A stretch of DNA of 64,000 bases, from the NCBI GenBank assembly GCA_948567375.1, contig OX419760.1, positions 35,588,001 to 35,652,000 of the forward strand. Reading direction: 5' to 3'. A program made the translations under genes and the position numbers. Under the pieces are notes generated by a model. It searched no databases. It saw nothing but the letters and a program-made list of their open reading frames with translations, and had not been told where the DNA came from. The stretch comes from Lunularia cruciata. Its lineage: Eukaryota; Streptophyta; Marchantiopsida; Lunulariales; Lunulariaceae. Numbering within the stretch: position 1 is the first letter of the stretch; each line of letters opens with the position of its first letter. Below, in pieces: positions 24,288 through 37,497 of this stretch.

Positions 24288-25270
24288 CAATATGAGATGG
24301 AACTAGTCTACAGCTGCCGGTATTTGCATAACAATCGGGACTCTTGCAGTCATGCTTCAGACTCTGAGCTCCTCAACTTGGGAGTCAAGGTTGCGATTTG
24401 TACATTTATGTAATTGTGATAAGAGAAAGAAGAGAAATGAAGATTTAAGATAGGCCTCAGTCCCGGCATTGCGGACCATCTTGTTCGATTTTGGATCCTC
24501 TGCTCTCTCCACTCTCCATTCTGTTGAATTTTCAGCTTTCCTAAATTTTGTGTACATTCCTGCATCCACCAAGTAAAAGAATATATTTGTTTGTGTAAAT
24601 TAAATCTAAACGGCAATGAAAGTTAAACTTTCCAGAAATTTTTCCTGGGGAGTTGGAACCGAGGGTTTAGGGTTCTGTTTACAGTATACGCTCCATGATC
24701 TTCACCGGAAAACGGTCGTATTGAAACGACGGAAGACTTCGACGATTGGGGCCGTGTAGCTGAGAGAATTATTGAGTATATCCGGAGTTGTTGCTAGTGT
24801 ATGGTAGAAGTGTAGTAGAGGATCAAGACTTTATCTACAGAAAGAGCCTTTCGATGATGCTTAGGTGATTGTAGAATAGAGTGATCTCAGGTGGGTCCTG
24901 TACATTAGGTCTATCTGCTATCAAAGACTCAGCTGCAGGAATTTTGAGCCTACCCGGGTAAACCTGCACGGTTCTCCCTAAGTAAGAGCTCGTATGGAGG
25001 GTTGGCCCATTTTATCTGAATATTGTCAATTGAGTACTCTCCCTCTTAAATTCTTGGAAATACGAAATAGTTCGGAAATTTCTGTGCCGAAGAGCTGTTA
25101 CACATCTCCTCGCACTCACTTAAGTATAAAATCTAGAAATGTATGATGCTTGTTCGTGCACCTTATAGCCGTGATAATATCAACTGTGCCGGGCTTTTTG
25201 CAAAACATCCTTCGCTCACTCAACTAAAAAACTAGAAGTGAATGACACGCCTCATACACCATAGTCTTGA

Positions 25271-25558
25271 TGATAGTAACTGTGCCGGCACCTCGACGAT
25301 GGAATATATGCAAAGCGGAATGATATAGGGTTTCCTAACATTTCTTTCTCGTTACTAAGGTGCCTCCAAATAGTTTGAGACCAGGACCTTGTACCGTGAA
25401 AATGGTAGTATGATAGTAACTGTGCCGGCACTTCGACAATGGAATAGGTAATATGCAAGTGGAATGATGTAGGGTTTCCTAACTTTTTTTCTCATTACTA
25501 AGGTAACTTGTGCCTTCAGTTAGTTTGAGACTAGGACCTTGTACCGCGAAAATGGTAA
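25271..25558 (+). repeat. two tandem units of about 140 bp
   Basis: Both units begin TGATAGTAACTGTGCCGGCA (25,271 and 25,411) and end with GGACCTTGTACCG and AAAATGGTA. Confidence 0.85.
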
Positions 25559-25607
25559 TTGTCTTCCTGGGTCAGATGAAACTCATACGAGCCAGTTGTC
25601 CTTGGTA

Positions 25608-25749
25608 AGTTATCTTTTTCTTGATCCTTCACGATAATCGCTACTACAATACACTCTATTCTTCTCTCCAAGGGGCCCCCAAAAGATAGTTATCTTTATC
25701 TTGATTCTTCACGATAATCGCTACTACAAACACTCGATACTTCTCTCCG
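25608..25749 (+). repeat. 62-bp direct repeat, 80-bp period
   Basis: AGTTATCTTT, then TCACGATAATCGCTACTACA and CTTCTCTCC, occur at 25,608-25,670 and 25,688-25,749. Confidence 0.85.
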
Positions 25750-27594
25750 ACGATAGAGTGTCGACCCCCCTAAATAGATTAGCCTCCTACGGTCTTGCTA
25801 CTTGGGGTAAAACAAGTCCAACTACTCCTTAATCTTGGCTCCGTGGCAGAGCCGGACGCGGCTCTCCAAGCGATCCTTTTGACAAGCCACAGACTGACAC
25901 TAAATGGTTTGCTAATAAGCACAGAAAACTTGGATGTCCTTAATCCGGAACCCGAAAACAATTCAATGCAAGTTAAATCTCAATTATTATACGGTATTAC
26001 ACTATTTATGAATGTAGATTATGACTATTATATTCCACTTCGGATCGATGTGATTTTCCTAGAGCCTTCAACTCCTCTGTCCTCATTTCTCTCAGAAGGC
26101 CACTTCACATGGCTCAATGATGTACGTCAGTTTTGACGTCCGTCAACCTCTAAAACATTGACGGAAAGAGTATAATCATGTGTCCATGGGAGTGCATAGG
26201 TCCGGCAGTTAATTTGGACGTACGTCAACCTCATATGTATACTTGTGATGGCGGGTCACTTTAGATTATTGACTGGCGTTAATAGGTAACCAGTTCTCGA
26301 ATTAGGTTATGTAAAGTAAAGAGATCGGGGTTTGCAAATCAATAAGAAAATTTTCACATTCGCTTTCAACAAGAGAGTGATCATCAAATTTAGCTTTTTG
26401 TTTTCCTATATATAGATGAATATTTATGGTTTCATATTTTTATGATTAATGGAGTTTCAAATAGAAAATCTTATAGAATTAATCATATTATTAAGGGGAG
26501 AAAAAATTTATGAATAAAAAGAAGATATTACACCCGAGTACTGGAATTGGTTTTCGTTGATAAACCATTTCCTTTCCTATTTCAAAAAAGAATATTAATA
26601 AAATGCTTTCATTCTTAAGTCACCATGACAAACATTGAACAGTCCAAAAATAACAGTCCAATCATGAAAAAGGTAAAACATATTACATCTGCATCCAGTC
26701 TCTAAGGTCAAAAATTAAAATTGAAAATGTATTTACTTGGAAAGATTAAAGACTCGATGTAGCGAAGACGGGAAGTCGAAAGGTTCATTCTCGGGCAAAC
26801 CTGTCACAGAAAGGGAATTCCGATAATTTTATTGCATGTTGTATCACCCGACCCATTAATCTAGTAAATTCCCGGTTCGAAAAGGGTCAAACGGAGCTAG
26901 AGCTGCCTGACGGATAAGCTCCGGCTGAGGCTTTGAACGTCAGGCTTTGAACGCAGACCTGACGTGCACATGAGCTCTGTCAAAATTGTAATTGCCGGAC
27001 TTTGTCTTTTAGTGGGCCGCCGGAGCCCAAAAGAGCCATGTGAATCGCGTAAGAGAGCTATTGTGGGGACCGAACTCAAAGCTACGACACCCTTCAACGT
27101 GCACAAACACGGAGGTGCACTTCGGCACAAGTGCCACGGAGCTGCTTTGTAAAGAGCATGGCCTCAATTTTGAGCAGTTTCAGGTCTACCATTCTTTCCA
27201 TTTCCTGAGCCATTAACGTGAAGTTGTGAACTTTTGATATGGTGTGCCAACTCTTACGCTGAGCACGGCATCATCAAATCAGTCATCGGAGAGGTATTCC
27301 ACATCTAGTCGGAGACAGGAGAATCAGATCTAATACTATTGTGGTCTTAATTTTCCACTAAAAAGAATGGTTGAAGTCAACCATTTCCCTCGCTTTGATG
27401 TGACCTCGAGCAACACTGGTTCCTTTGCAACAACGGCGGGGTTGTCTTGAAGAGATTGCTGGATTCTTCTTATTTGGTTGACTAGCAGTATTGAAGCATC
27501 TGCAATGTTGTAGATGAATACGCTCCGAGTCAATACTTAACTTCTATGCATTCCCCTTCTTGTATTGCCATCTTGTATGTTTCTCTCTTATATT

Positions 27595-27720
27595 TTAAGT
27601 GAAAAAGACCACCACGTAGAACACATGAAGGATGGGAAGACCACCATCAAGTCGTACAAGCGAAAAAAAGAGGGTAAAATGGAGTGAAGCCCAAATAGTA
27701 TCGATATGAGAAATCTGCCA
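27595..27720 (+). repeat. dispersed repeat R1, copy 3
   Basis: Contains GAAGGATGGGAAGACC, GTACAAG, GGTAAAATGG and ATGAGAAATCTGCC in R1 order. Confidence 0.75.
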
Positions 27721-27877
27721 TACCTCACCATATCTGAGCTATATTTTAAGACTGGATTTGATATTCCTTCTTTTCTGATTGATGGGATCTTTCTTGATTG
27801 GTTGGAGTGATTGACTTGACAATATGGCATGCACAATTTGATCCACAAGTCCAACGCTAGAGGGTTTGTAGAAGAAA

Positions 27878-27960
27878 AGCAGACCTCATAGAACACAAGA
27901 AGGATGGGAAGACCCCGTCAAGCCGTACAAGGGAGAGAGGGTTTAACAGGGTCTTCCCAT
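27878..27960 (+). repeat. dispersed repeat R1, copy 4, at the 3' edge of LINE copy 1
   Basis: AGAACACAAGAAGGATGGGA followed by CCGTCAAGCCGTACAAGGG. It abuts the 3' end of the minus-strand LINE, so R1 may be the LINE 3' tail or a short element sharing it. Confidence 0.7.
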
Positions 27961-27964
27961 CCCG

Positions 27965-30340
27965 GATGAGTCAATTAAGAGAGAATGTAACATATGCTTA
28001 CATTGTTGTTCCATCGAGGAAGATCGTAAACCTATGCTCCAATCTGATGGTAGTGAAGCAAAGATGGAAGGTCTTCATGTGCCAGTGGAGATAGACCATC
28101 TCTCATCTTCCATAATAACACTTGGAGAGAAAAGGATCCCTCCTCCACCTTGGTCACATAAGTCTCTAAAATTGGCCTATCAGCAACCACAAAATAAGAG
28201 GAAAGTAGGGGTGCCAAGAGCTCAACTACCCAAAAATGCTTTAGGTACCATCTCCTCCATAGATAATAAGCCTACCCCTTTGTAGAAGATCGGTAGAGAT
28301 GTCTGTCTATGTGCCAAATCCCCCATCACACACTCAAATGTCCATGATCTGATGATATCACCAAAGACTCATATGATCCACCTGTCAAAAGTTCTCAAAT
28401 ATGATAGGAGAGTCAAGGAAGATGGAACTGTGAAGAGAAGGTAAGTGAATCAATGGGCAATACTAGAGGAGAGTATAACAAAAGCAACCTATGGGTCTCC
28501 TAGTAGAGGAATGCCATCCACATGGAGAATATCCTTTGCAAGGGTAGCGCCTAAGAAGCATGTGACAATATCCTTGGATCCTACTAGCACTCCAAGAATA
28601 CATAGTCCATCTGTAATGTGACACACCCTTATGGAAGCTCAAGGTGGGAAGGGATACTTGAATGAAACTATACTTTGCACTTTGACACCTTGACTCTCAA
28701 GCCTACAAAATGTAGCTTGGTAGTCAAGAGATCAAAGGCGTGCTTAATTTGATCTATGAGGCCCACAATATGTGTATTGTTTGCTAGGGAAGGAAATAAA
28801 AAACTTGGTATAGTCAAAGTAGTAGATAAGAGAGCTTTGAAGTGAGCCATGGAAAACAAAGGTCTCTCTAAATGATCTCCTTGTCATGTACTGAAAATTG
28901 ACTCCAAGATGGTGACTCCCTCATGTGACCACCCATGTTGGTAGTAAAGAGAAGCAAGAGAGCCATAAAATGACCACACAAAGAGAATGAGACTCACCAA
29001 GGATCCACCGGCCTCCCTAAGCTCTCTAATGATGGATGCTCCAAAGACACTATTAAAAGCATTTGCAACATACACCTATAGGACAACCCACTTTGGATAG
29101 ATATCTAGGAATGCCTAAAAGCAATCTCTAAGATGCTTATATACAATCCCTAACAAGCCTCTTGAGAAGAGGCAAGGGGTAGTGCATAATGCTTATGCAA
29201 AAGAGACTTATCAAGACATAAAAGTTGATGAGGCTGATAATCTAAGACCTCTAGTGGTACTTCCTCTCCTACCATAGGATGTAGTGAGCGTAGGGAAGAG
29301 ATAGCTTCATTAGTGGGACTAGCTATAGACAAAAAGTGTAGCACTCATGCTGCTCTACTAAGCTCTCCTGCCTGACCCAATGTCTTACAATATTGTAATC
29401 AAGTGGACTTTGGAGTATTATGTGATAGAATCTATCTCCTAAAATGTGCAACACTAACTGACTCTTCCTGTAGGGCAGCCCAACATCCTACTCAAAATTG
29501 ATGAAATCTAGCAATTACCTCTCTATACCATGCACATCTCCCATTAGAATAACATAAGCATCATCAAGGGAGTAAGAGGAATAAGAACCATGCTAACTTG
29601 TCTAAGGGATCACAAAAAGTCTATCTAGCCTTATCATAAAGTGTATGAGATAGTCTATGGAATAGATGCAGTCATGGAGAACTAGAATCAAATAACCCCA
29701 AAATACAACCCGCTAGACATGCTAACTTCTCTCACCACTCAATATGTATCCTTGGAATGATCAACAAAGAGATAGAAGAAGCATGCTTAATCTCGAGTGT
29801 CACCACTGTCAATGTGGTCAGTCCCCTCACATGAACATCCCAAGTGGTCCAGTCATAGTCATTTTTCATCCTTCTCACATGGGTCTTTAACCCCTTGTGA
29901 GGCAAAGCATAGATGACACACCAAGCATGATGTATCCCAAGCCGCTCTAGGCGGTCCACATGGGGAAGTGTAGCCATGGCTAACACAAGAATAATGATCA
30001 TAACACATAATGCTCCTTTCCATATCTCCCTATATGTGAACAACCATAACCCCTCACATCTCAATCCACATGAGTAAATACAATTTCTCCAAACTCTAAA
30101 AACTATAAACTCTCATAATTTTCAATTTCTATCTCAAAAATTTTTAAACTAAGTTCCTATGAAACTCAATCATGAAACCAAGAGAAATGAAAATTCATGA
30201 TCCATCATTCTGAATGTGAATTAGTCCTTATAAACCCTAAAAAACCTAAAAGTATTCATAAATTTCTACTCAATTCTCCATAGCTTTCAATTTAGGTACC
30301 AATGGAACCAAAATTGAAAAATGAACAAAATCTATTATTC
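27965..30340 (-). mobile_element. LINE copy 1, decayed non-LTR retrotransposon
   Basis: Minus-strand order: AT-rich leader (30,340-30,070), an amino-terminal segment with a degenerate C2H2-like finger ending KGLKTHVRRM (about 29,890), then RT fragments. These include NAFNSVFGASIIRELREAGG (about 29,060) and an active-site segment at 28,668-28,859 that reads LANNTHIVG instead of a DD box, so the catalytic aspartates are lost. Many stops and shifts are present. The whole unit is homologous to copy 2 at 31,690-35,160. Confidence 0.8.
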
Positions 30341-31559
30341 ACTCATGTGAGGTATGCAGATAAGCTCTCTAAATTTCTTGAATATCCTTGTCTCTTTTCT
30401 CACCTTTCTCTTCCTTCTCTTCTCTCCAGTTCCTCCCTCTTGTTTGACTGACAAGAAAACAAGAGGTAGGTTAGGGAAACCAAGGTTGAGTTCAGTTGAA
30501 AGTTTGCACATATAGAGTCAATAAACATCTCATTGAATCGGACTTCTTTCAGCAGTAATGGTGGTTAACGTGGCAATGGAAGCTTCTACCTTTGGTATAT
30601 GAGATCCAAGTGAAAAGCAGGACCATGTCAAGAGGGTAGGATACTGAACTTGACTATGATCATAGATAACACATAAGATGAGGTTTATAGCATTGGTGTA
30701 CATTTATTGTGCAATCTATATTCCCAAAGCTATTGTCAATTTTGTTGGTATGTTGCAGGGTATTGCACTGTTGAGATGGACTCTTGGAGTTCATTTGGAC
30801 TATGATATGCTGTTGAACAATGTTGTCTTTGAACTTTATAGACAAGCAAGTGGATTCATCATCAAAACATTTTTTACTTCCGTGGATTTCTCCAAGATGA
30901 TTATGAAGATGCACACATCAAAACATGGTATGAAAGCCGATAATTCTGAGTACCAATTGAATTCTTTGTTGGTGGAAGCATATTCTCAAGCTTGGGTTCT
31001 TTGAATATATTACGGTTCTGTATTGAGTTTATGGATGTATATGCCAAATGGATAAATATCTATTGGGAGAAACTCTGGCAAGATCTCTTGTAGTGCTTGG
31101 TGGGTGGACCAAAATTGCTTACAATGCTGGTTGGCCAAGATGTTGGAGATTTGGTCTTGGAAGAAGTTTGATTGAAGGTTGTACTACTTGCAAGATTAAA
31201 TACACATTAAGTCAAAATAAATAGATATATTTAATGACATATTTAGAGAATGCATGAATATATGGAGGGAATATTTTCATATTTCACAACCTCATTCGGG
31301 GTCTAGTTTGGTACCAAGAGCACACCAAAGAGGTTAGTTTGTATATTAAGATTCTGAAAAGATAGGATTTTTACAAGCAAAGGGTTGACATTCATATAAT
31401 TCTTTTAATTGCTATCCATAAATTACTCTTAAATTAAAAAATAAAATAAAAAGTCACCACTCCGGTAAAATATATTATGGGTGACAATAAGCTCTATATG
31501 GGTGATAGGCATTTCAGTTTTAGGCTTTTATGGTGTAGTGAGATGAGGCTTTGAAGGTG
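30341..31559. other. spacer between the LINE copies, with one unassigned reading frame
   Basis: A plus-strand frame at 30,678-31,004 (108 codons) is preceded near its middle by an acceptor-like TATGTTGCAG at 30,760 and reads ALLRWTLGVHLDYDMLLNNV after it. I do not recognise the protein; it may be a gene scrap. The rest is AT-rich with no supported feature. Confidence 0.4.
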
Positions 31560-31690
31560 AGAAAAAGGTGACCGCATAGAGACCACGAAGGATGAGAAGA
31601 CCCCATTAAGCTGTACAAGGGAGAGATGAAAAAGGTAAAATGATCTAGGCTCCAATAGAGTTTATATGAGAAATCTGCCCCACTGCACCT
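31560..31690 (+). repeat. dispersed repeat R1, copy 5, at the 3' edge of LINE copy 2
   Basis: Same blocks as the other R1 copies (GTACAAGGGAGAGATG, AAAAAGGTAAAATG, ATATGAGAAATCTGCCCC), again adjoining the 3' end of a minus-strand LINE. Confidence 0.75.
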
Positions 31691-34600
31691 AAGATATCCA
31701 AGCTATGCAAGTCGTATGGTCTACAAACGACTAGAGCATCCAAAGAAGCATCACCTAGTGTGATTGCTCTCCTATGGATTGCACCAACCACTACCCTCTA
31801 TAGAGCAATGGACACACATTGCCTAAAATATGCTACAAAGTATGAGAGTGAGAGTGAGTGGTACTCCTTGGTGCTTAACATGATAAGCTCTCACATACTC
31901 CTTAAAAATATATATCAAACACTGTGTCCATCGCTCCATATAACTCCAAGGCTAGAGGAACAAAGAGGTGACCCCGCTGCATGCCCCTATACTTGGAGAC
32001 CTTACGACTTGCTTCTACACTCGCTGCCCATCCAAGGGGACGGGTAATCACTCCCTCCAAACTATATCTTGTGTAGGATCCATAACCACAACATCCGCTA
32101 TTGTCACCTGATCATCTTGGACCAAATATAAATTTGCCCTAACACATGTCATCTGCAAAGCATACAAATGCTCCCTCCAAGCCAAGTATCCACTCTCTTG
32201 TGCCATATCAAACAATATGTCTATCATAGGTAGCTATCCTCTATCCTCTAAAAGTGCACTATGTTGTATGGACCGCTGCTACATCTAGTGTAGAACCACA
32301 CTCACAAGTGAGTAATGAAGATGCAGATGGGTGGACCAAACCTAGGCAAAACCTCATCATTGTAGAGAAAATAGTTGGTGTGAGTCAAAATGCCCTAATG
32401 CACGGTCGAGCTAGGATCCAAGAGCATGCACCCTTGCCAAAGCAAGAGCAAAGATGTGCTCTAGTAGCTTGAGGAATGGACAAGTCAACTAAGAGAGAAT
32501 GTAGCGTATGCTCACATTGTTGCTCCATCAAGGAAGACTATAAACCTCTAGTCCAATCTGACAATAGTGAAGCAAAAGATGGAAAGTCCTCTCATGCCCA
32601 TGGGGATAGACTATCTTTCATATGCCGTAATAACATCTAGAGATTCCACTCCACCTCTATCACATAAGTCTCCAAGACCGGCCTATCAACAACTACAAAA
32701 TGAGAGGAAAGTAGGGGTGCCAAGAGAGCCCAACTACCCAAAAATGCTATAGGTGAAATCTCCTCCATAGATAGCAAGCCAACCCCTCTACATGAGATTG
32801 GCAAAGCCATCTGTCTACATGCCAAATCCCTTGTTGCACACTCAAATGTCCCTGGTCCAATAATATCACCAAAAACTTCCATAATCCTCCTATCAAAGGC
32901 TCTCAAACATGATAGGAAGGACAAGGAAGGATGAACTATACGGATGAGATAAGTTGGTCGATGAGCAATACTAGAGGAGAGTATACCAAATGCCACCTAC
33001 AAATCTCCTAATAATGGAAGGTCATCCACATGGAGAACATCCTCTACAAGGGCAACATTTAAGAAGCGTGTGACAAAATCCTTGGATCCTATTGGCACTC
33101 CAAGAACATGTAGTCCTTCTGTAGATATGAGACACCCCTTTGGAAGCTCAAGGTGGGGAGAAATACCTAAAGGGAACCATGCCCTACACTTTGACACCTT
33201 GACTCTCAAGCTGATTAGATGTAGCTTGGTAATCAAGTGGTCAAAGGCCTGCCTAATCTGATCTACAATGCCCACAATGTGTGTATCATCTACCAATGAG
33301 AGAAATACACAACCTAGCATGGCCAAAGTAGTAGATAGGAGAGCTCTAAAGTGAGCCATGGTAAATAAGGGTCCCCCTAAAGGACCTCCTTGATGTGTAC
33401 CCATAATTGACTCCAAGACGGTGACTCACTCCTATGAAACACCATGCTGGTAGTAAAAGGAGCAAGGGAGCCATAAAAAGACCGCATAAAAGGAATAAGA
33501 CTTGCCAAGGATCCACTAGCCTCCCTAAGCTCTCACAAGATGGATGCTCATGAGACGCTATTAAAAGCGTTCTCAACATCCACTTGTAGGATGACCCACT
33601 CCGAATAGATATCTAGGGGTGCCCTAATGCCTAGAGATATAGCCTCACATCCTCCAGGTGTTGCTACTCCAAACTGATGTAGACTGAGGTGCTGTAAAAA
33701 ATGAGAACAATGTTGCAGGACAATGGTACAATTTACCAAACAAAAAAAGATCTCTCCAATAGCAATTGGTCTAATACTCCACGTGTCCTTCTCCATTGTG
33801 AGAAGTCGACTAGTACATAACACCCGACTAATAGACATAGGAATGTCTCCTTTTTCTACTTCTACAGCCACCTAAAACAACTTGGTAAAACCCGGAAAAG
33901 GATCATTTGCCTGAAAGCAATCTCTAAGGTACTCATAAACCATCCTTGACAAGCCTCTTGAGGAAAGGCAAGAGGCAGTGCACAATGCTTTTGCAAAAAG
34001 TGACCTCTCAAGACATAAAGGCTACCCAGACTTATAATCTAAGACCTATAGTGGTAGTCCCTCTACTACTATAAGATGTAGGGAAGAGATAGTCTCATTT
34101 GTAGGACTCGCTATAGACAAAGGGTGTAGTGCTTGTGCTGCTCTACTAAACTTTCCCGCTTGACCTAATGTCGTACACCATCATAATCAAGTGGATTCTA
34201 TGGTATCTTGTGGTGAAACTTGTCTCCTAAAACTTGTAGCCCTAACAGAATCCTCTTGAAGGGCCGCCCAATCCCCGCTTGAAATTGAAAAAATCTAGAA
34301 GCCATCTCTCTATGCCCCTTACATGCATAACAAAGATACAATCAAGGGAGTTACAGGAATAGGAACAATGCTAACTTGTCAAAGTGATCATGTGCCAAAT
34401 GATCAAGTGGTAGGTGAAATGCTTGTCTGGCCTCATCATGGAATGTGTGGGGTAGCCTATAAAATAGACATGGATATGGAAAACTAGTCTTAAATAACCC
34501 CAAAATGCAACCCACCTAAAAAGCTAACCACTCCCATGACTCGATCAATATCCTTGGAACGGTCAACAACAGAATATACAAAGCATGCATAATCTCATGT

Positions 34601-35160
34601 GTCATTATCGTCGATGTGGTTGCTTGCCTCACATGGGCATCCCAAGTGGTCCAGTCACAGTCCTTGTGCATCCTTCTCACATGGGTCTTTACCCCTTGCG
34701 AGGTAAAGTGTAGGTGACACACCGGGCATGGTGTATCTTGAGCCGCTCTAAGAGGCCCCACATGGAGAGGTGTAGCCATGGGTAGCACAAGAATAACAAG
34801 AATAACACATGATGCTCCTCCCCATATCTCCCCATACTTGCAAAAACACAACCCCTCACATCCCAACTCACATAAGAAAATACAATCTCTCCAAACCCTA
34901 AAATCTACAAACTTTCATAACTTTCAAATTTGATCTCCAAAATTTTCAAATTAAATTCTCATGAACTTAATCATGAATACCAGGAGATTAGAAATGAAAA
35001 TTACCAACCCATCACTCTCAATGTGTAATGATCACTCTAAACCATAAAAAACCTAAAAATCCTTATAACTTTCCACTCAATTCTCCATAATCTTCAATCT
35101 AGGTATCAATGGAACAAAAATAAAAAATTAATAGAATCAACTATTCACTCAAGTGCTATG
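31690..35160 (-). mobile_element. LINE copy 2, non-LTR retrotransposon
   Basis: Minus strand, parallel to copy 1. From its 5' end: AT-rich leader (35,160-34,870); an amino-terminal frame at 34,866-34,516 with a C2H2 finger, CPVCHLHFTSQGVKTHVRRMH; a frame-shifted middle; the RT palm at 33,871-33,548 (DTWSIRPIAIGEIFF, then HQFGVATPGGCEAI and ENAFNSVS); the RT active site at 33,416-32,997 (GTHQGGPLGGPLF, then LVDDTHIVG with both aspartates kept); and the thumb region at 32,996-32,637. Frameshifts separate these pieces, so it is inactive. No endonuclease domain was recognised. Confidence 0.85.
32997..33871 (-). pseudogene. LINE copy 2 reverse transcriptase core
   Basis: Two overlapping frames cover motifs 1 to 5 of a LINE RT. 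RPIAIGE and GVATPGGCEA lie in the first (33,871-33,548). QGGPLGGPLF and LVDDTHIVG lie in the second (33,416-32,997). The Asp pair of the catalytic box is intact, unlike in copy 1, but stops and shifts separate the two halves. Confidence 0.85.
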
Positions 35161-35289
35161 TGCAAGAGAGCCCCCAAAAAGTAAAGATCTTTCCTCTCAC
35201 ATCTCTTCCTCTCCTCTTCCATCTCCACACTCTCTCGAACGTCTTGATCCTTCAAAAACTAGTAACTAATTAGTATAAGTGATATCTAA

Positions 35290-35740
35290 TATCAATGTGC
35301 TTTGTTCAATCATGAAACTTCAAAGTATCCACAAGTGCAATAGCACTATGGTTCTCACAAAATATAATAGTTGGTTCTTGATCTTCCAATCCGCCGTCTA
35401 CGAGGAGTTGTCGGAGCCAGATAGCATCGGGAGAGCTAGTGCTCAGTGCTACATACTCTAGCTTCTATACTTGATAATGCTACTGAGTTTTATTACTTGG
35501 AGGACCAGCTTATTGCTCATTTGAGTAGATAAAGCAGTTTCCATATGTAGAGCATCTTGACTGAATATCACCTCCCCAATCAGCATCATAATAACTGAAG
35601 AGGGAGCGTGGCCGAGAGGTATACTTGTATTCGATACAATAGTTGAGAGTTCCTTTGATGTATCTGAAAGATCTTTTCATTGTTATGATGCGTGTTGATC
35701 TTGGATTTACCATGTGTTGTGACAACACACTTATTGTATA
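35290..35740 (-). pseudogene. copia RNase H region
   Basis: Reads SYYDADWGGDIQSRCSTYGN, which corresponds to the DADWAGD and RRSTSGY signature of copia RNase H, and continues with the EAEYVA-type region to about 35,290. Stops interrupt it. Confidence 0.8.
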
Positions 35741-35743
35741 TGC

Positions 35744-36601
35744 TTAGTCTGGCCGGGTACACACTGCTGCCCAATTGATTGATCTTGCTGCACTTTGATA
35801 TGGGTAACTGGTGCATACGACCTTCTCCTCCTCATTGATTAGGGGGTCGTCAACTAATAGCTTCTCATTAGGAGTCATGGGCATACTGGTTGGTTTATAG
35901 TTCTTGAGACCAAATTGATATAACTTTTGGGTCAGGTATGAGGATTGACTAAGTCTAATCCATCCGCGTGACCTATATCTATCAATCTCAATACTTGGAC
36001 AATGATGAACTAGCCCAATTTCTATTATTTGGAATCTGGTGCTAAGTTGTTCTTTGACATAATTCAACAACTCTATGTTGCTACTTGCAATAATGGTATT
36101 TTCCACGTATAATGCTAAGATTACAAACTTATTTCCCTTATACAAATAGTAGACATTCCCATTGGCTCTAGACTTAGCAAAGCCAAGAGATGTGAGGAAG
36201 TTGTTGATGATTAAGAACCATTCTTGGGAGGATTGTTTTATGCCATATATTGTGCGTAATAGTTTACACACTTGACCATCTTTCAATGGAATCAATCCTT
36301 CAGGAATGTTCATATATATCTCCTCATTTGAAGTACCATTTAGGAAAGCAGTCTTTATGTCTATTTGGTGAACATGAAGGTTGTGTTGGGCTGAAATTGC
36401 TAAAATCAAATATATTGACTGAACTCTTACCACTGGTGAAAATGTATTTGTGTATTCTAGTCCATAGATTTGAGTGAAACTTTGTGCTACCAATTGTGCT
36501 TTATAGTGCGAGATGGAGCCGTACAAGTTCAACTTCAACTTGAACATCCATTTATTTATTATTGGACGTTTGTCTTTTGGTAAGTCAAGAAATTTCCACA
36601 T
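35744..36601 (-). pseudogene. copia reverse transcriptase
   Basis: A 285-codon open stretch holds the copia RT block order: KARLVA-type region, TFSPVVR, QIDIKTAFLNG, LYGLKQSPR-type (here IYGIKQSSQEW) and the active site, which reads YVENTIIAS. The canonical YVDD aspartates are replaced, so this RT is catalytically dead although long and open. Confidence 0.9.
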
Positions 36602-37497
36602 CCCATTAGCATCATGAGACTTACATCCCTCATGTATGGCCTTCTCCCACTATTTAGTATTTGGAGAAGACAATGCGTCTTTATACAATACAGGTTCCAT
36701 AGGCATTGGTTTAAGTGTTACCAGCAAAGTGCCTTTTTGTTTCTTAGGTTTCTTTGATTTAGAACCACTAGGAGGGGAGTCATAACCTTCTGCAAGGTTG
36801 CACCTTGGGATCACTGATTGTTGAGTTGAACATCAAAGCACTGGAGGATCTGAAGTCAATGTTGGTGAAGTGATTTCTTCACATGGAGTAAAGAGATAAT
36901 CACGTGGAGATTCTATGCCTGACGTCTCTGGTGCTTGGATCTCTATTGGTGGCCAATGTTGTTGAATGTTTAGCAATGTTCTCTTCAAGTAAGGATAGAA
37001 TTGGCTGATGTTCTCAACTTCTAGTGAATGTTGTTTCTGAGAACTAGATGGAGACATTGGTGATCTTGGTATGGTCAAAGGATTCACATGTGCTGGTCTT
37101 CAACTCCCACTAGAGAGTGGGCTCAAAGGACTTGATGGAGTCAAGGTCAATGTAGTGCCTCCTCCACTACCTCCTCCTCTTCCAAAACTGGAAGCAAGCA
37201 TGTGAGATATAGGTGGACCAAGAACTAGAGGAACAATGGAAAGCACAAAAATGGGAGGAGGTGAAGCTCCCACTGAAATTGGAGAGGTGTGCAATCAAGA
37301 AATAATTGGAACAGGAGCATGGTTGTAGAACTGTGTGCTGTTCAAAGAGAGATCTTCTAGAAGCACAGATGGATCATGAAAAGAAGAGGAATGAGTGAGA
37401 GCTAGAGTGGACTTTTCAAAGATGACATTACAAGTGACAAAAGTATGACCGTCAGATTTTAGCTGAAGGCAATAAGCCTTACTATGTGCACTATAGC

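Larger units (their letters stand above)
24288..27594. other. intergenic downstream of NRPB1
   Basis: Holds the NRPB1 3' flank, tandem repeats at 25,271-25,749, and short frames without recognisable domains (for example 25,795-26,136 and 26,964-27,152). No gene is supported. Confidence 0.6.
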
